A stretch of 46,790 nt of DNA from Silene noctiflora (Eukaryota; Streptophyta; Magnoliopsida; Caryophyllales; Caryophyllaceae), in NCBI GenBank assembly GCA_009801015.1, contig VHZZ01008375.1:11697-58486 (forward strand), given 5' to 3'. Under the pieces are notes generated by a model. The model was not told the DNA's origin. It searched no databases and worked only from the letters and a program-made list of their open reading frames with translations. Below, piece by piece: positions 1 through 12,700 of the stretch. The first letter of the stretch is position 1. Each line of letters begins with the position of its first letter. Made by a program: the position numbers and the translations under genes.

Positions 1-439
1 ATAGTATATTTGTCATAATCTTGGAAGATCTTATAATATACTTTCCTAAAACTAAAAAAAAATGATGTGGACGCTCTAATATCGCTCGAAAAAAGTCTCT
101 TTTAATAAGATATATAGATTTAATAATCCCTTCATATAAGTGTTCGTTCTATTTCACTAATATATATAAAGAGTATTTTTTTGAAATGGAGCGAACATAT
201 CTGCGTGGAGAGAGTATATTCTCCAATAAAAACAAAATACTGAAATGGGTTGAATTGTGAACTTAGTTGGAGTAGCCCGTGTCTATTATATTTCTCGTGC
301 CTAAACTGTGCTGCGTCCTTGAAACTCAAACCACTGAACACGTTTCCTGATTTGTTCACAGGCCACATGAATATTGAAATTTGAAGCCCAATGACATTAA
401 AACGCAACCAATAACTTTGATCGTTTGATAAAAATGTCA
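1..439. other. AT-rich intergenic sequence
   Basis: No gene, RNA or repeat with defined ends was recognised. The 102-codon open frame on the minus strand has no recognisable domain and AT-rich composition like the spacer, so I read it as chance. Confidence 0.5.
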
Positions 440-661
440 TACTCCCTTCCGCACCGGTTATTTATTTACCTTTATTTTTGGCACAAAATTAAGGAAGAGG
501 AGATGATCATTTGAGGTTAGTATTATTAGATGACAAGTGGACAATAATGAAATTGGATAATTAAATAACTCTCTAAATACATGTCTAATATAGAAAGATA
601 AGCAAATAAATAAAAACCCTCAAATAAAAATGATGAACAAATAACGGAGATGGAGGGAATA
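440..661. mobile_element. Stowaway-like MITE
   Basis: A TA dinucleotide precedes CTCCCTTCCGCACCGG at the left, and GGAGATGGAGGGAA followed by TA closes the right end. Inner copies of ttatttatttacc and agcaaataaataaa are also roughly inverted. A TA target site and CTCCCTCC-type ends are the hallmark of Stowaway (Tc1/mariner-derived) MITEs. It has no coding capacity and is about 220 bp long. Confidence 0.55.
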
Positions 662-780
662 TATGTTTAGTAGTTTAGGAGTACCAAATATATGATAAAT
701 TATTTCTGAGTTCTGACAAATAAACCAGTTGATGTATATAGTTCATTGTTCATGCATTAATAAATTATTCCAAACTGTCA

Positions 781-885
781 TTTAAGACGGCTTATTCGTC
801 AAGCTTAAGATGAATCAAGTATCATATCACTTGTGTATATAAGATAAATATATTATTTTTTTATTCATTCTTATACTAATTTAAA
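781..885 (+). repeat. Half copy of the foldback element at 5049-5219
   Basis: The stretch from tttaagacggcttattcgtc through aagtatcatatcacttgtg to the A/T-rich centre matches the left half of the foldback MITE at 5049. The right arm is absent. It is probably a one-ended or deleted relic. Confidence 0.45.
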
Positions 886-1680
886 TCCTGTGCAATAAAT
901 ACATGACATATAAAGTTTTTTATTTTCAATAAATTACTTATATAATAGTGGTGTCTGTAGTTTAGATCCCGGGTAATAAATGCGCTGTATTTATAGAGCT
1001 TTTATTTGTGCATTACTTAATTATGTTAAATTAACACCTCATTAATTTTTTATATCACTATATTTTGATATGAGGAAAAAAAAAATTGAACTGTACAATT
1101 ATTCAAAAAAACTGAGTAAATTGAACTGTAAAATAATAATGATATCTCATTAATTGTTCATTTTTCTCGTTATTTTATTTTGTTTTGAGAAAAAAAATTA
1201 AAACTGAAAATTAATCCGAGAGAATTAAGTAATGTGCTGAAATGTATTTTTTTTAAAAGTATTTTTTATATACCACAAAACTAATGATTCCAATTTATAA
1301 ATTCTCTTAATTTTTTTTTTTTTTGTTATGAAGGTAATCAAAACGATTGATAGTCGTTTATACATAGTATGAATAGTATGAATCAAGTCATTCTCAAATA
1401 ATAATATCAATAAAAGATGTAATAGTTTATAGTTTTATATTATTTATACTTTAGTTAAAATATTATAGTTTAGTGTTTAGTGAAAATTGTATAATTTGAT
1501 GAAAAGATTAATTTTAATGAAAAGAATTATATAATGAAATACATTATAATTATTAATTTTCTTATTTAGTGAATAAAATTAAATTATCAATAGCTTCTTT
1601 ATTTAAAAAGATGTTTTTTGGAGGAAAAATTTGTGAGTTCACCTATTCTTTTAGTAGATAAGGGATTACAAGTGATATAT
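886..1680. repeat. Dispersed repeat R, copy 1
   Basis: This AT-rich stretch shares blocks in the same order with 38870-40090: aaattacttatataatagtg, the block ending agtaatgtgctgaa, and ataattattaattttctta followed by a segment with tttagtagataaggg. The family is not recognised. The main value is as the uninterrupted counterpart of copy 2, which carries a nested LTR element. Confidence 0.5.
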
Positions 1681-3970
1681 ACTTAATTTATCATAAGTTT
1701 AGACGGATAGTGTTGTGTGAAGGTAGACTTACTGATAAATTATAAATGGGAAAAAGAAAGTTCTTGTTTTAAAATAAATGGTCAAAAGAAAGTTTACAGT
1801 TTTAAATAACTTATACAAATTTTTTACAAGTTAATGTTTTACAATAATTTTTTGGACAAAAAGACCTTATGTAATTTGCGTTGGAATATAGAAATGGAGT
1901 ATGATTTAATGTTGTCAAAGTAAAAAGAGATAATTATTACAATTACAGAAGGCTTAATTTCGAATTTGGACAAACTTAACCGAGAATCACCACTTTCGTA
2001 GATATACAAGCCATATCGTCCTATCACCTAAGGTCAACACCCATACTCCCCATTGCTAAGTACTTCATAAACCTCTATTAGCAAGGCCTTTTTTTCTTTC
2101 GATTGAATGAAGCTGAATTATTAAACTGAAGTCAACTGAATTGAATTGAAACTAGTTTAGATGAATAGAGTTAAAGTAAGCTGAGAAAAACTGAAGTAAA
2201 ATAAACTGAACTGAGATGAATAAAAACTAAAATTAAACTAGAAAGAACACACATGCATAGCCTAACCACTCCAATGATGATGGATTTCATGCGTTAATTC
2301 AAACTTAAAATTGTCTTTTCTCGTATGATCACACTTCTTATAAATATTGTAATTATCTAATTCGTCATTTTTTTCTATAATCTCAACATCAAACAACAAC
2401 CTGATTTTAGTATTCGAACTACATAAAATAATATAATAATTCATGTTAATCGACTACACATTTTTACTAGCTAGGAGTAGCACTTTGTAGTTATCCTCCT
2501 AGCATGGTTCCTCCAAATGACATAAAGCCAACTACCTCAATCATAATGCAAGTTCATTTGTAACCCTTTCTTTTTGTTGTTATAGTGTATAATATAATAC
2601 GACTAAGTAAGGCATGTATGTAAAAGTCTACCGAAGCAGGTTAACAGTGGATACAAAGTCAATACATACAAACTATCTACTCTATTCTTTCCGAACCTCA
2701 TCACCAAAAATCTAGAAAAGAGTGGTCACAATTATAAGTGATACTTTCATATTTGCTTTTACACTTTCTTGTTTTTAGCAACGCAACAATACCTATACCA
2801 ACCCTACTTCTCAATTCTTTATAATAACTTCTTGTTAATCTAAATGTTTTGAGCTTGATGATCTTACTAATCGAGGTTCAATTAAAGATTAGCATGTTTA
2901 TTATAATCGTCATAAGTAATTAAGTGAGTTTGGTATTGTGGTTCGTTACTTATCATCTTATAAGGGGTTTTATGATTTATGAGAATGGAGCAAATTTCTA
3001 ATTAATCAGAGGCTTACTACCTTTTCCAAGAGTACTCGCGGCCATGACATAAGTATTCAGTGCTATTAATGATAGGCACTCCAATTTACAACCAAAAATT
3101 TCGTCCTAAGTTATATCTCGTAGTTTATGAGGAACCAAAAATGGACCATGCATATTAATTACTAGATTGGTTGATTAATTAAAAAGCGCATAGCTGATTT
3201 ATTTAGGCACTTGATCATTTTAATACAAAGTTGTTTCAACTCTTTCAAGTGGTCTCATTTAACTTGAATTCGAATAAAATGGATATAAAATAGATTAAAA
3301 TACAAGTTTAATGAGACAAATCATATATAATAAAAACAAACACGTAATTTAAACAACAAATATATAATATATATAAAACAATAAGATGAACCACTATATC
3401 CTTGATTAGGGTATACATTACTATTTGTCAAATAATTCATACTAGTTTGTATTAATAATGGAGTAATATATTCATTATTAGAACCTTAAAAGTCGATAAT
3501 TACTGAATTATGAGAACGAGATTGGATATTTGTAGTAGTAAAGTACCTACAAATCTAGGACAATTTAGGTATATACATCACTAATTAACTCCCAGCTTTA
3601 CTGACATTGATTCCTAAGTACATGCACGTATATATACACATAATACATACGATAGTATTAATTACTTTACATATAGATATTGTGTATATAAGTATATTAT
3701 ATGTGTCAGTAATTAAAGCTTTAAGGAATCCACAAAAAAATTTACGCATGAAGTAGACATTATCATCACATTCCCTTACTCTCTCTGCCATACATTTTCT
3801 ATCATCAAATGCTATTTTGTGCCCTAATTTTTTGGATATCACGTGATTTACTACTACACTTTTATGTTTCAACGTTATGGACCACCTACCCTTCATCTTT
3901 TATTCTTTTCCGACATATTTTTTACTCCCTTTTTTTACTCATTAATATGTTATTACGTAACACGGTTTCA
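1681..3970. other. Intergenic spacer
   Basis: No gene was recognised. Positions 2100-2235 hold a degenerate low-complexity run of ctgaa/actgaa words related to the one at 4640-5030. The open frames here (about 60 to 100 codons) lack domains and coding-like composition. Confidence 0.5.
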
Positions 3971-4062
3971 CGTTGTGAGACAGTCCTTTTATATGAAAGC
4001 ATTCATTTATTAATAGTAATAAATGAATGATTTTCTTACACAAGGAGACCGTCTTGCATGCG
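3971..4062. mobile_element. Foldback MITE with GAGAC(A/C)GTC ends
   Basis: The outer arms (gtgagacagtccttt and aaggagaccgtcttgca) are inverted. The core is a perfect 13-bp palindrome, cattcatttatta / taataaatgaatg, around the spacer atag. It looks like a short hairpin MITE; no target duplication was recognised. Confidence 0.45.
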
Positions 4063-5048
4063 AGACGAGGCCAATTGCCTTCGGTGTGCACTCGGTAAAC
4101 CGTTGGGTATAACTTATAAGAGATAACCTGCAAACCCTCTATATATATATCAGGTAAGCCGCCCGAGAGTAACATACTCGAAGTCTATAAGATATGAACT
4201 TAGATCATAAATACACTACAAAATTACTATTGAGAAAGGCTTAAATTTGGGTCTTTTTTATTCTCTATTTTACCCCCTTTTTTTTTGTTTAATTAATATA
4301 CATAATCCTTGTTATTTGGCCTTTTCTTGGAAAGAAACAATGATAGGTTATAATAATACTATTACACTAATAAAGAGTAAAGTGATAAAGAGTAGAGTAA
4401 GTCCTAAGCATGGTACATTGGCACCCAATACGGATCTTATTTATCTCTTTTTTTATTTTTAGTTCTTCTTTTACTTTGATTATTCTTAGCAAACTTTGTT
4501 ACTTTGGTAAGGGAATTTGTGAAGGTTGATTCTATTGTCCTTTTGTACCCATTGTTGCATTGCATGATTCATAAGTCATAACAACGTCATTAAAAGAAGG
4601 GATATGAAATTTGTAAACCATTTATCTAACTTTTACTCTAGTTATATTCAATTCAACTCGGCTTCATGCCTCTATTTAATTCAGTTTAGTTCAGCTGAGC
4701 TCAATTTCTATTAATTTTAATTTAGCTCATTTCGATTGAAAAAAACACGGCCTAAGATTATTAATTCACAAATATGAGGTAAGAAAATAATTATTTGTTT
4801 CATGTTATTTAATAAAAGTTATGAAATATTTGAATAGAATTTCTTTGATTAAGTTATGTTTTTTCTAACTTAATTTCAGCTCATTTTACTTCATTTTAGC
4901 TCTCTTCAGTTCAGTTTGGTTCAGTTCATCTCACATTTTCACAAATTAACTCTTATTTCACATTCATTCATTCAATTCAGTTCAGTGCAGCTCAGCTATA
5001 TCCATTCAGTTCAGGCGAAAAGAACGGGGTCTTAGTATTGTCACAAAT
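4063..5048. repeat. Intergenic spacer with TTCAGTTCAG-type degenerate repeat
   Basis: From about 4640 to 5030 the words ttcagttcag, cagctcag and tcatttcg recur irregularly. The sequence ends with a segment rich in ttcagttcaggcgaaaag. It resembles low-complexity MITE-type sequence seen again in inverted sense at 2100-2235. No coding potential was seen. Confidence 0.4.
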
Positions 5049-5219
5049 TCTCATTTAAAACGACATTATCCTTCTTAAGCTTAAGACTGGTCAAGTATCA
5101 TAACACTTGTATATATAAGATAACTATATTATTTTTTTCTTATGCATTCTTATATATACACAAGTGGTACAGCCTTAACCCGTCATAAATTTAAAACGGA
5201 TAATGTCGTCTTAACGAGA
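5049..5219. mobile_element. Foldback MITE (AACGACATTATCC arms)
   Basis: The left arm tctcatttaaaacgacat is inverted at the right end as atgtcgtcttaacgaga. Inner arms cacttgtatatataag and cttatatatacacaagtg are also inverted, so the whole 171 bp can fold into one hairpin with an A/T loop. No ORF is present. A half copy lies at 781-885. Confidence 0.6.
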
Positions 5220-5674
5220 CTTAATGTAGTATTGTAATATAATAATGTGATTTGAGTCAAATCAAAATTACCAAAGGTTGACTTTTGTACGGAAGATACT
5301 ACCATACACACAAGTCTAATAATTCCATTTACGATTTACTCTAAATCACACACATAAATAAATAGTCGGTGTAGTTTATGATTAGGTAATGAGCAAATCC
5401 ATACACACTGTCTGTCTGTCTCTTAGTTAAACGTTAGACGGAAAATGTTAGATAATTTGTCCCTTAGTTAATGCATTTTTAGACTAACAAGAATGGAATT
5501 TCCTAATTGAATAGCTACGACAATTAGCTTATATACTTAATGTACGACAAACTTCAATTTTAGATGTTTACGATGTCAGACAAATAACAATAAACTTTTT
5601 GTGAGTACAATTATATCATGCAATGCCGTGAGACCAACGTTGTTTCACTTGTTTGTCTAGATGTGGATTTCGAG
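5220..5674. other. Intergenic spacer
   Basis: AT-rich, with no recognisable gene or repeat. Confidence 0.4.
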
Positions 5675-5799
5675 CAGATGCTAATTAGTTTAGTTGATAA
5701 AGTTATGAGACGGTACTGCTTAAGACCCGAGTCCAAATCCCGTCATCATTATTTACACCAAGAACAGATAGGCTTTGAGTTGTGTATTTGTTTTTTTTA
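5675..5799 (+). repeat. tRNA-like SINE candidate
   Basis: A box-A-like word (tagtttagttga, one mismatch to TRGYNNARNNGG) near 5686 is followed about 40 bp later by a box-B-like word (gtccaaatccc) near 5731. The unit ends with ttgtgtatttg and a run of eight T, as in plant Au-type SINEs that end TTG(T)n. It is too diverged to be a functional tRNA gene, and no target duplication was found. Confidence 0.35.
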
Positions 5800-6589
5800 G
5801 AAATAAGCAAACATAAAGAGATCTTTTATAAAAGAGTTGTAAACTATTTATATTATAAGACTGGATTTATTTAGCAATGTATGAATATAAAAGTATGTGT
5901 ATTGTATGTTATGTGAAAACAATTGTATGTGGATTTATTTTGAGAGTAAACACTTTAATGTCAATGGTTACAACTTACCAGATGCATTATGGGTTAAAGA
6001 TCATAATCAAGTTATTTCGTGTTGCAACTTTAATAGTTTTCACTGATTTTCATATGGAAAATGTAACCTAACTTATAGTTAATCAACTCATATAAATTTA
6101 AGTCAGATCAAACCGTTCTTAAATCGACCCGTTTCAAAGCATATAAACTAATACAAATCAAGTTTGTCCAAATTAAATGAGTCAATATTATTTGTATTAG
6201 CAATAATTGTGTTAATTACTTAGGAAAATACATATTACGGCGGAAAATGAAGGGTATTTTGTCTACATAGGGGTTGGACTATAATAGCAAGTCAATGTGG
6301 GTGAAGATTCCTAGGTTTATAAACGTATCAGTCAACACAATGACTATATATATCGCCTTTTATTCATCTTTATACTTTAACGAAGCTCCACGTCAAATTG
6401 CATAAATAATTAGATAATGACTCGAGCTTACTTTTCTACAATGTCGCAATGGGAGGGAGACAGTGGGATGACAGTGTATGTGTTCTTCATTTTCTTAGAT
6501 TAGGTGACTAATTTAATCACTTGATAACGAAAAGGAGCTCATCTTAACTTGATTTAAATCAAACGGTGGATGTTATTATCATATTATGA
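5800..6589. other. Intergenic spacer
   Basis: AT-rich; nothing recognised. Confidence 0.4.
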
Positions 6590-7425
6590 GGTGTTTGGGA
6601 ACGTTTAAATTAAAACTTGATTCGTAATTGAGTTATTTTAAGTGTTTGAAGAATATAATGACGTTGTTTGGCCTTACTTATGTAAATGAGCTTTTGCTTT
6701 TTAGAAGAAGTTTATTCACAAGTTACTTTATGGAAAAAACTTTGATTGTTTGGCCATGCTCTCGTAAAAACGATTTTTAATAAAATTTATATGTTTGACC
6801 TAACTACTTCCATCCAATTTTTTTTTTTTATTAATTGTAAATCATCATTTGAATCAAACTAATGTCTAATAAAATTACCGTATTAATATTTAGAAAATCT
6901 AGAAAAATAATTGTAATTATATATGCCTAAAAACCAGTAACAAATAAAAATTTCAGAAAGTGGGGGATGGTAACTGATGAAAAGTCGATCAACCGATTCA
7001 TCATAATATTATAAATAGTTACTCCCTTTGTCACATTCATTTGATTGTTTACCTTTTATATTCTTTGTCGGATATTTTAATTAACGGTAAACAAATCATT
7101 GAGACGAAGGGAGTATAAGATTATAGAAGTAAGATTATAGCAGGGTGTATGTGAGAGAAGCAAAGAATTGAGAGAAGACGAAAAATGGAGCACACGATAA
7201 TACAACATATAAGGGGAAAATGGTTTGCTGAGGCAAGCGCAAGTTTTTGGTGTTTTTGTGAAAAGTAGAATGAGAAGTAAAAAATATCTACTTCTACTTT
7301 GTGAGGTTAAAAATCAGTTTTTAACTTTTTAATAGGAGTTTTACATATGCCTAATTTATAGTGTTTGGCCTAACTATTGCTTTTTCTATTATAAAAACAC
7401 TTTTAAAGCTGGGCCAAACAGCACC
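6590..7425. repeat. GTTTGGCC-rich degenerate repeat, possible hAT-like relic
   Basis: The block begins ggtgtttgggaacg and ends gggccaaacagcacc. It contains several gtttggcc words, a pattern common in degenerate hAT-type MITEs. The ends are only loosely inverted, and a Stowaway-like MITE is nested inside at 7020-7115. Confidence 0.3.
7020..7115. mobile_element. Stowaway-like MITE
   Basis: TA-CTCCCTTTGTC at the left and GACGAAGGGAG-TA at the right form near-perfect inverted ends. The inner words ttgtttacc and ggtaaacaa extend the hairpin. It is 96 bp with the TA duplication and non-coding. Confidence 0.75.
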
Positions 7426-7659
7426 AATAATTTGTTGGAGTTGGATGGGACTTTCTAAGTTTTTTTCAATACTAACCTAAGCAAAACTGACATTTTTATT
7501 ATTATCTTCTCTCTTATCATAAACTGGTCAATTAGGTTGAAGTTGGGTGTGACATAAACCTTTCTTGACAATTTTAGCACCCTGATAGGTTTCACAATCA
7601 TCATTGGAAAATCGAAATTCGAAATTGAATTACGCATCGGCTCCAAACAATTTTATGAA

Positions 7660-8465
7660 ATTGGAGTGGTGCGGGGAGGTAGGGTGGTAGTAAAGGTTGA
7701 TGGTGCTTGGCGTAAGTTTCAATCGGACGGGCCTTGGGGACTTGATGGGTAGGTGTTTTCGGCAGTAGTAGTTTTGGGTAGGGGTGAATAAAACCAGATA
7801 TCCAATACGGGTTTGAAAATCCGATCGAAGCTTCGAGTTTTAAACTCTCATTTTACTTACAGTTTATACGGTTGTTACTTACAATAGCTTACCAAGTTGT
7901 ATACTTGGCTCATTGCCTCGATCATACGTTAACACGAGTCTTTTCTAACGCAGTTTGGTCTCACTCATGTGCATCTTGAGAATTTTCACAGAAGGTCATC
8001 CAACCATCATATCCTACGATTATTTCCCAGCAATAACGCTTAACTTTGGAGTTCTTATCGTGAATTACTAGAAAAAAAGGCGCACTTTGTTAACATGAGT
8101 AATATAATACTTGTAATGCATTTAGGCTTAGTCAGTTTTGCTTATCAATGGGGTACCCCACTTGTAGAACCTCGTCAGTTAACACGAGGGATTATATGTG
8201 ATGGACCAAACAAGGCTTGTGGGGGTGGGGAGGGGAGGCTGTTGTGTTGGAGAAGGTGGTTGGGTTGGTAGTAAAGGCCGATCGATGGTGTTTCGGTGGA
8301 TGGGATAAGTTTCAATAAGCACGGTCGTTCGCTACATAATGAGGGGGTGTTTTTGGTTTTAGTTGTTTTGGGTAAGGCCGCCGTAAGGGTGAGCAAAAGC
8401 ATATCCACCATATCCGGATTTGAATACCTTGTCAGAGATTCAGTTTTTAAAATCTCACTTTTTAA
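7660..8465 (+). repeat. Degenerate direct duplication
   Basis: Two stretches (about 7660-7860 and 8255-8465) share ggtagtaaagg, gataagtttcaat/cgtaagtttcaat, gttttgggta(a/g)gg, gtgaataaaa/gtgagcaaaa and ttttaaa(c/a)tctca in the same order. It is an old duplication; no coding function was recognised. Confidence 0.4.
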
Positions 8466-9480
8466 TGTCCTTATTCGATATATATTCCCAATATATTCAG
8501 TTTCCGCATTTCTTGTTTTTGCTGATATATATATGTATAATATTTAGTTCTCACTTTCAATTTTAAATTATGTTGTCGCTGGACTCACTTACTCTTAGTA
8601 ACCACTAACTACACCTCCTTGCCACCGCCACTGCGCACAGACCGTCGATGCCAACTAACCTATATTCACCTATGTTGACATGTTAGTCCGACCATATCCG
8701 GTGGTTTTGAAAATGTGCATATACTGGATATCTATAGCTCGGAATTCGAGACCTGAGTGATTTGAGCTTACCCAAAAATCAAAATATACATTTTTAACAC
8801 TACACACAATATTCACAACTTATCCATGAACACTTTGATCAACAACTATTGGCTTGTTCTAATTTAACCACATGACTCATATTGGGTCTTAGGTACTACC
8901 TCTGATGTACGTTTCTTTTTCTCCGGGTTTCAGGTTCAATCCTTGAGAATGAAACAATGTTAAAGGTCACCTTACTTGCCTTAATAATCGTATCCGACTC
9001 AAATCTGGACTAATTCAAAATCAAATGTTAATAGAGAAAGCTAATATTTACAACTTATAAAACAAGCTACAAAACGCCTAACCACTTACCAACTTATCTC
9101 CTACAAAGTACCCAAAAATCCATAGTCAAACAAAAACTTATGTTGAAAAAGTCTATGCTTCCACAACAATCCAAAGTATAAACTCCTTAATCCCACAATA
9201 AATACAAAAAATTATACACAAAATCAACCAATAAATACCAAATCTACAAACAATATAACTCTATACAATAAATATACATACGTTACAAGTTTTACCAAAT
9301 CTTTTTATTTTCACTATCATTAGGTTAAATAGTAGATATACATAGAAACATCAGTAGGCCTTACCGCCTTCTTACTTAAAACCGAATATCCGTCTTAACT
9401 TAAAACGAGTCAAATAAACATCGGAAATGTAACAGTGGGTGGTGGAATAAGTAGGGTCAAGTTATTTTAAGAGCACGAGA
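8466..9480. other. Intergenic spacer upstream of the TSO1-like gene
   Basis: No gene was recognised. A box-B-like word (ggttcaatcc) near 8932 has no convincing box A and is not called. Confidence 0.4.
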
Positions 9481-9765
9481 AAATCTCACTATACTATTCT
9501 TCCATCCATCTTTCCCGCTTCTTCATCCCTTCAAAATCTCTACTCTTTTTTCTTCTCTTTCTTCACTTTACTCCACTCACATTATCCCCGAGACAACATC
9601 ACCCAACATTTTGAGCAATTATTGCTCTTAGATTTTTCCCTTATTTGTCTGTATAAATTACTTTGTTCTTCTTCTGTATCATATCAAATTTTTTAGCATA
9701 TAATATATGGTTTTTTTTATATATAAATATATAGAAAAAAAGTTGGGTTTTTTGGTTGATTAATC
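9481..9765 (+). promoter_or_regulatory. Promoter-proximal region / 5' leader of TSO1-like gene
   Basis: The 285 bp before the start codon contain a pyrimidine-rich tract (cttcttcat, ttttttcttctctttcttc) typical of plant leaders, and the E2F-type word TTTCCCGC at 9511-9518. The transcription start cannot be fixed from sequence alone. Confidence 0.45.
9511..9518 (+). promoter_or_regulatory. E2F consensus site TTTCCCGC
   Basis: An exact match to TTTSSCGC, about 250 bp before the ATG of a gene whose family works in E2F/RBR/MYB3R (DREAM-like) complexes. The word is short enough to occur by chance, so regulation by E2F is an inference. Confidence 0.4.
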
Positions 9766-12700
9766 ATGGATACTCCTGAAAGGAATCAGATCGGTACTCC
9801 ACTTAATAAAATCGAGGTGGGTTTTTTGTTTGATTGATTTTAATGGAGTTTTTGATTGTGTTTTTGACTTGATTTGGGTGAAAAATTGAGTCTTTTTTTA
9901 ATTTGCATGTTGGTGATTTCTTCAATGTTGTAAAAATATAAATGGGTTTTGTTTAATTTGTGAAAATAGTTTGTGGGTTTTGTAGATGGATCACCTGTTG
10001 AAGTTTATTTGACTCTCAATAAGTGACTAAATTTGTGTTTAGAAGTAAGTCTTACTCCCTCCGTCTCAGTCAACTGTTCACCTTTTATTAAAACACAAGT
10101 ACTCCTCAGAATGAATAGAAAAGGTAAGCAAATGATCGGGATGGAGGGAGTATAAGTATATTGGAAATCTGTATGAATGTATATGGTTGAAATAATTTTT
10201 TATACTGTGAAGCTACTAATTGAGTTTCTAAATTTGGAGCTTTGTATGAGTCTGAAGCACATCTATGATGTTTTTGGCCAATTGTTTTGGTTTATTACTG
10301 GAGTTTATGAGTTCACAGTTTCCGTAGTCGAAAATCAAACTGTATAAACCCTGATTTATAAGACACATTTATAATTTGGACTTTTGGAGTATGATTTCTG
10401 CTGTCAATCACATTGCTGTTATATTTTGATGATGGTTTGACTAGATTTGACGCAAATTGGAGATCCGGGTCTTTGTAATTTTACTTCATAGCATGCTGAA
10501 ATAAAGAGCGCTCACTAAACTGGTTGCGCTTCTTTTTATATCGTGAAGTACCAGTCATTCGTTGTAGTTCTCCACTCAATTTTTATCTTGTGTCATTACC
10601 AAACAGCCACTTTGTGCTTTTAACACAAGGATCAGGCAACGTACATATGACACCCTTATATTGCAATTTGCGGGAGCCTTTGAGGCACTTGGGTAATGTT
10701 GTTAGCATGCTAACACTTGTCAGATTGTGTGATTCTGTTTTTACTTATGGCTTTGCCGATTTCTTCAAGGTAAATGTCTGAACGTGTATCTGTATGCAGG
10801 AGTCTCCATTTTCAAACTTTGCTAATAGTCTTTCCCCAATAAATGCTGTGAAGACGATACATGTGTCTCAGACATTCAGCTCGCTTAGTTTCACATCGCC
10901 TCCATCCGTTTTCACATCACCACATGTGAGCCTGCAGAAGGAGTCTAGGTTCTTAAGAAGGTATTATGACAATGTTACAACTTACAATGGTTTCCAATAT
11001 CTCAATTTCTCCGTGTCTCAATTTCACACTTTATTGTGTTTAATATGTCTGTCTCCTGATCTGTGTTCTACCACCAAGCAATATTTTCTTACAAAACTAT
11101 CTAACATTTTTGTTGGTGTTCAGCAAAAGGAAACAAAGTGCTAGATTGCTAGGTAGTATTGGATGACAATATCTGACAGAAAACCCGTTTTATCTTTTTC
11201 CAGGCACCAGACAGATACAGTAAAAGCACAGTGTTCTAATGATGAAGGAAACAAAACATCTGAAACTGAACGGGAAACCAGTCCTGATCAGCAGCCTAAC
11301 AATTCAATAAGTGCAGAAGCTGTGGCTGAAGGGGTTCCCTGTAATGAAAGTTCTACAGAGCCAATCTGTGGCCTTTCAGATGCACGGCCTCTTACTTACG
11401 ATTGTGGAAGTCCTGATTATAGAAAGGCGGGTTCTTCCATCATGACATCATCAATGGCCCTTGTACCATTTGTTCCAGACCCTTCTAATAGGGGATCATT
11501 TGGTGCTGAAATAAAGTCACCGGAGGTGAATCATGACAACGAAGAGACAGGATGTGATTGGGAGAGTTTAATTTCTTGCAGTACTAATCTTTTTGTTTTT
11601 GATTCACCTAATGATGCGGAAACTAGAAAAGGACCATTCCGAAAGTCATTAGAAGAAGAAACCAATGTTTATGCCTCTCTCTTATCGCGCTTCCAATCTG
11701 ATGACGCCAATGGCGTGCAAGCTTCATGTCAAGCCACTTCATCTAGTTATAATGAAGTTCCCGAAACTATGGGTCTATCAACTCAACCCACAGAGAATGA
11801 GTTGCAGCAGTTTGACCAGCCACCTGAAGATTTGGTAATTACAAATGTGAACGAGTATTTTGCTGGTGAAACTGGTGAAAAACCAGGAAATAAGGTGAGA
11901 AATCGTTACACATTTACTCATTAAAATTTACTTAATTATTTCCTGCAGTCTCCCATGCTTAACTTTCTCTGGGTAAATTACTGGGCATAACAATCAATAC
12001 CTTTGTATATCTTCATTCTTGTTTTACCTATATACCGCGTGCTAGATAAATTTGTGCGACTTCTTGTCATCGACAATGATTAGGTACACAAGCATTTACA
12101 TGCTAATTACTACAATTGTGTTCTCTCTATTGGCAAGTAGAATTCTACCGTGTGCATTATACGACTACCTTCTTTTAGCGGACTAATACATTGCTCAATC
12201 TCCATTTACAAATAAAACCCTTTGTTAGTGAAGCACACGGGGTATTATCAGCACTTGTTCAATGATTTTTGCATGGCTGCACCTATAGGAATTATGTTTT
12301 CCGTATGAATCATACAATCAGCTTTCTTATTTTTCAAAATGGGAATCTTCTCCTGAGTCATTTCGTGTTGTATGCTTGCAGAATTTCAATGGTTTATACA
12401 GAGGAATAAGACGGCGATGCCTTACTTTTGAGATGGCAAGACCTAAGAAGAGTGTAGATGGCGTTCCCTTTGTTAGTTCTCTGTCTTCATTGCAAAATGG
12501 AGAAAACTCTGTTTCCGCAAGCAAGCACCCAGTCACACCTCAAGGCGATTCCTCTAGGTGCATGTTTCCAGGTATTGGTCTCCACTTGAATGCGTTAGCA
12601 GCTGCTTCAAAGGACTGTGGAATTGCCTACCAAGAAATGATTTCTCCAACAAGTCAAGAGCCTCTTAGTAAATCTTCAGCTTCAGCCTCTTTCGAAAAAG

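Noticed and set aside
8920-8945. Isolated box-B word ggttcaatcc
   Set aside because: No convincing box A at the right distance, so no SINE or tRNA is supported.
1-9480. Host protein-coding gene among the 60-100-codon open frames
   Set aside because: None shows a domain, splice-consistent extension, or coding composition; the frames are as expected by chance in AT-rich DNA.
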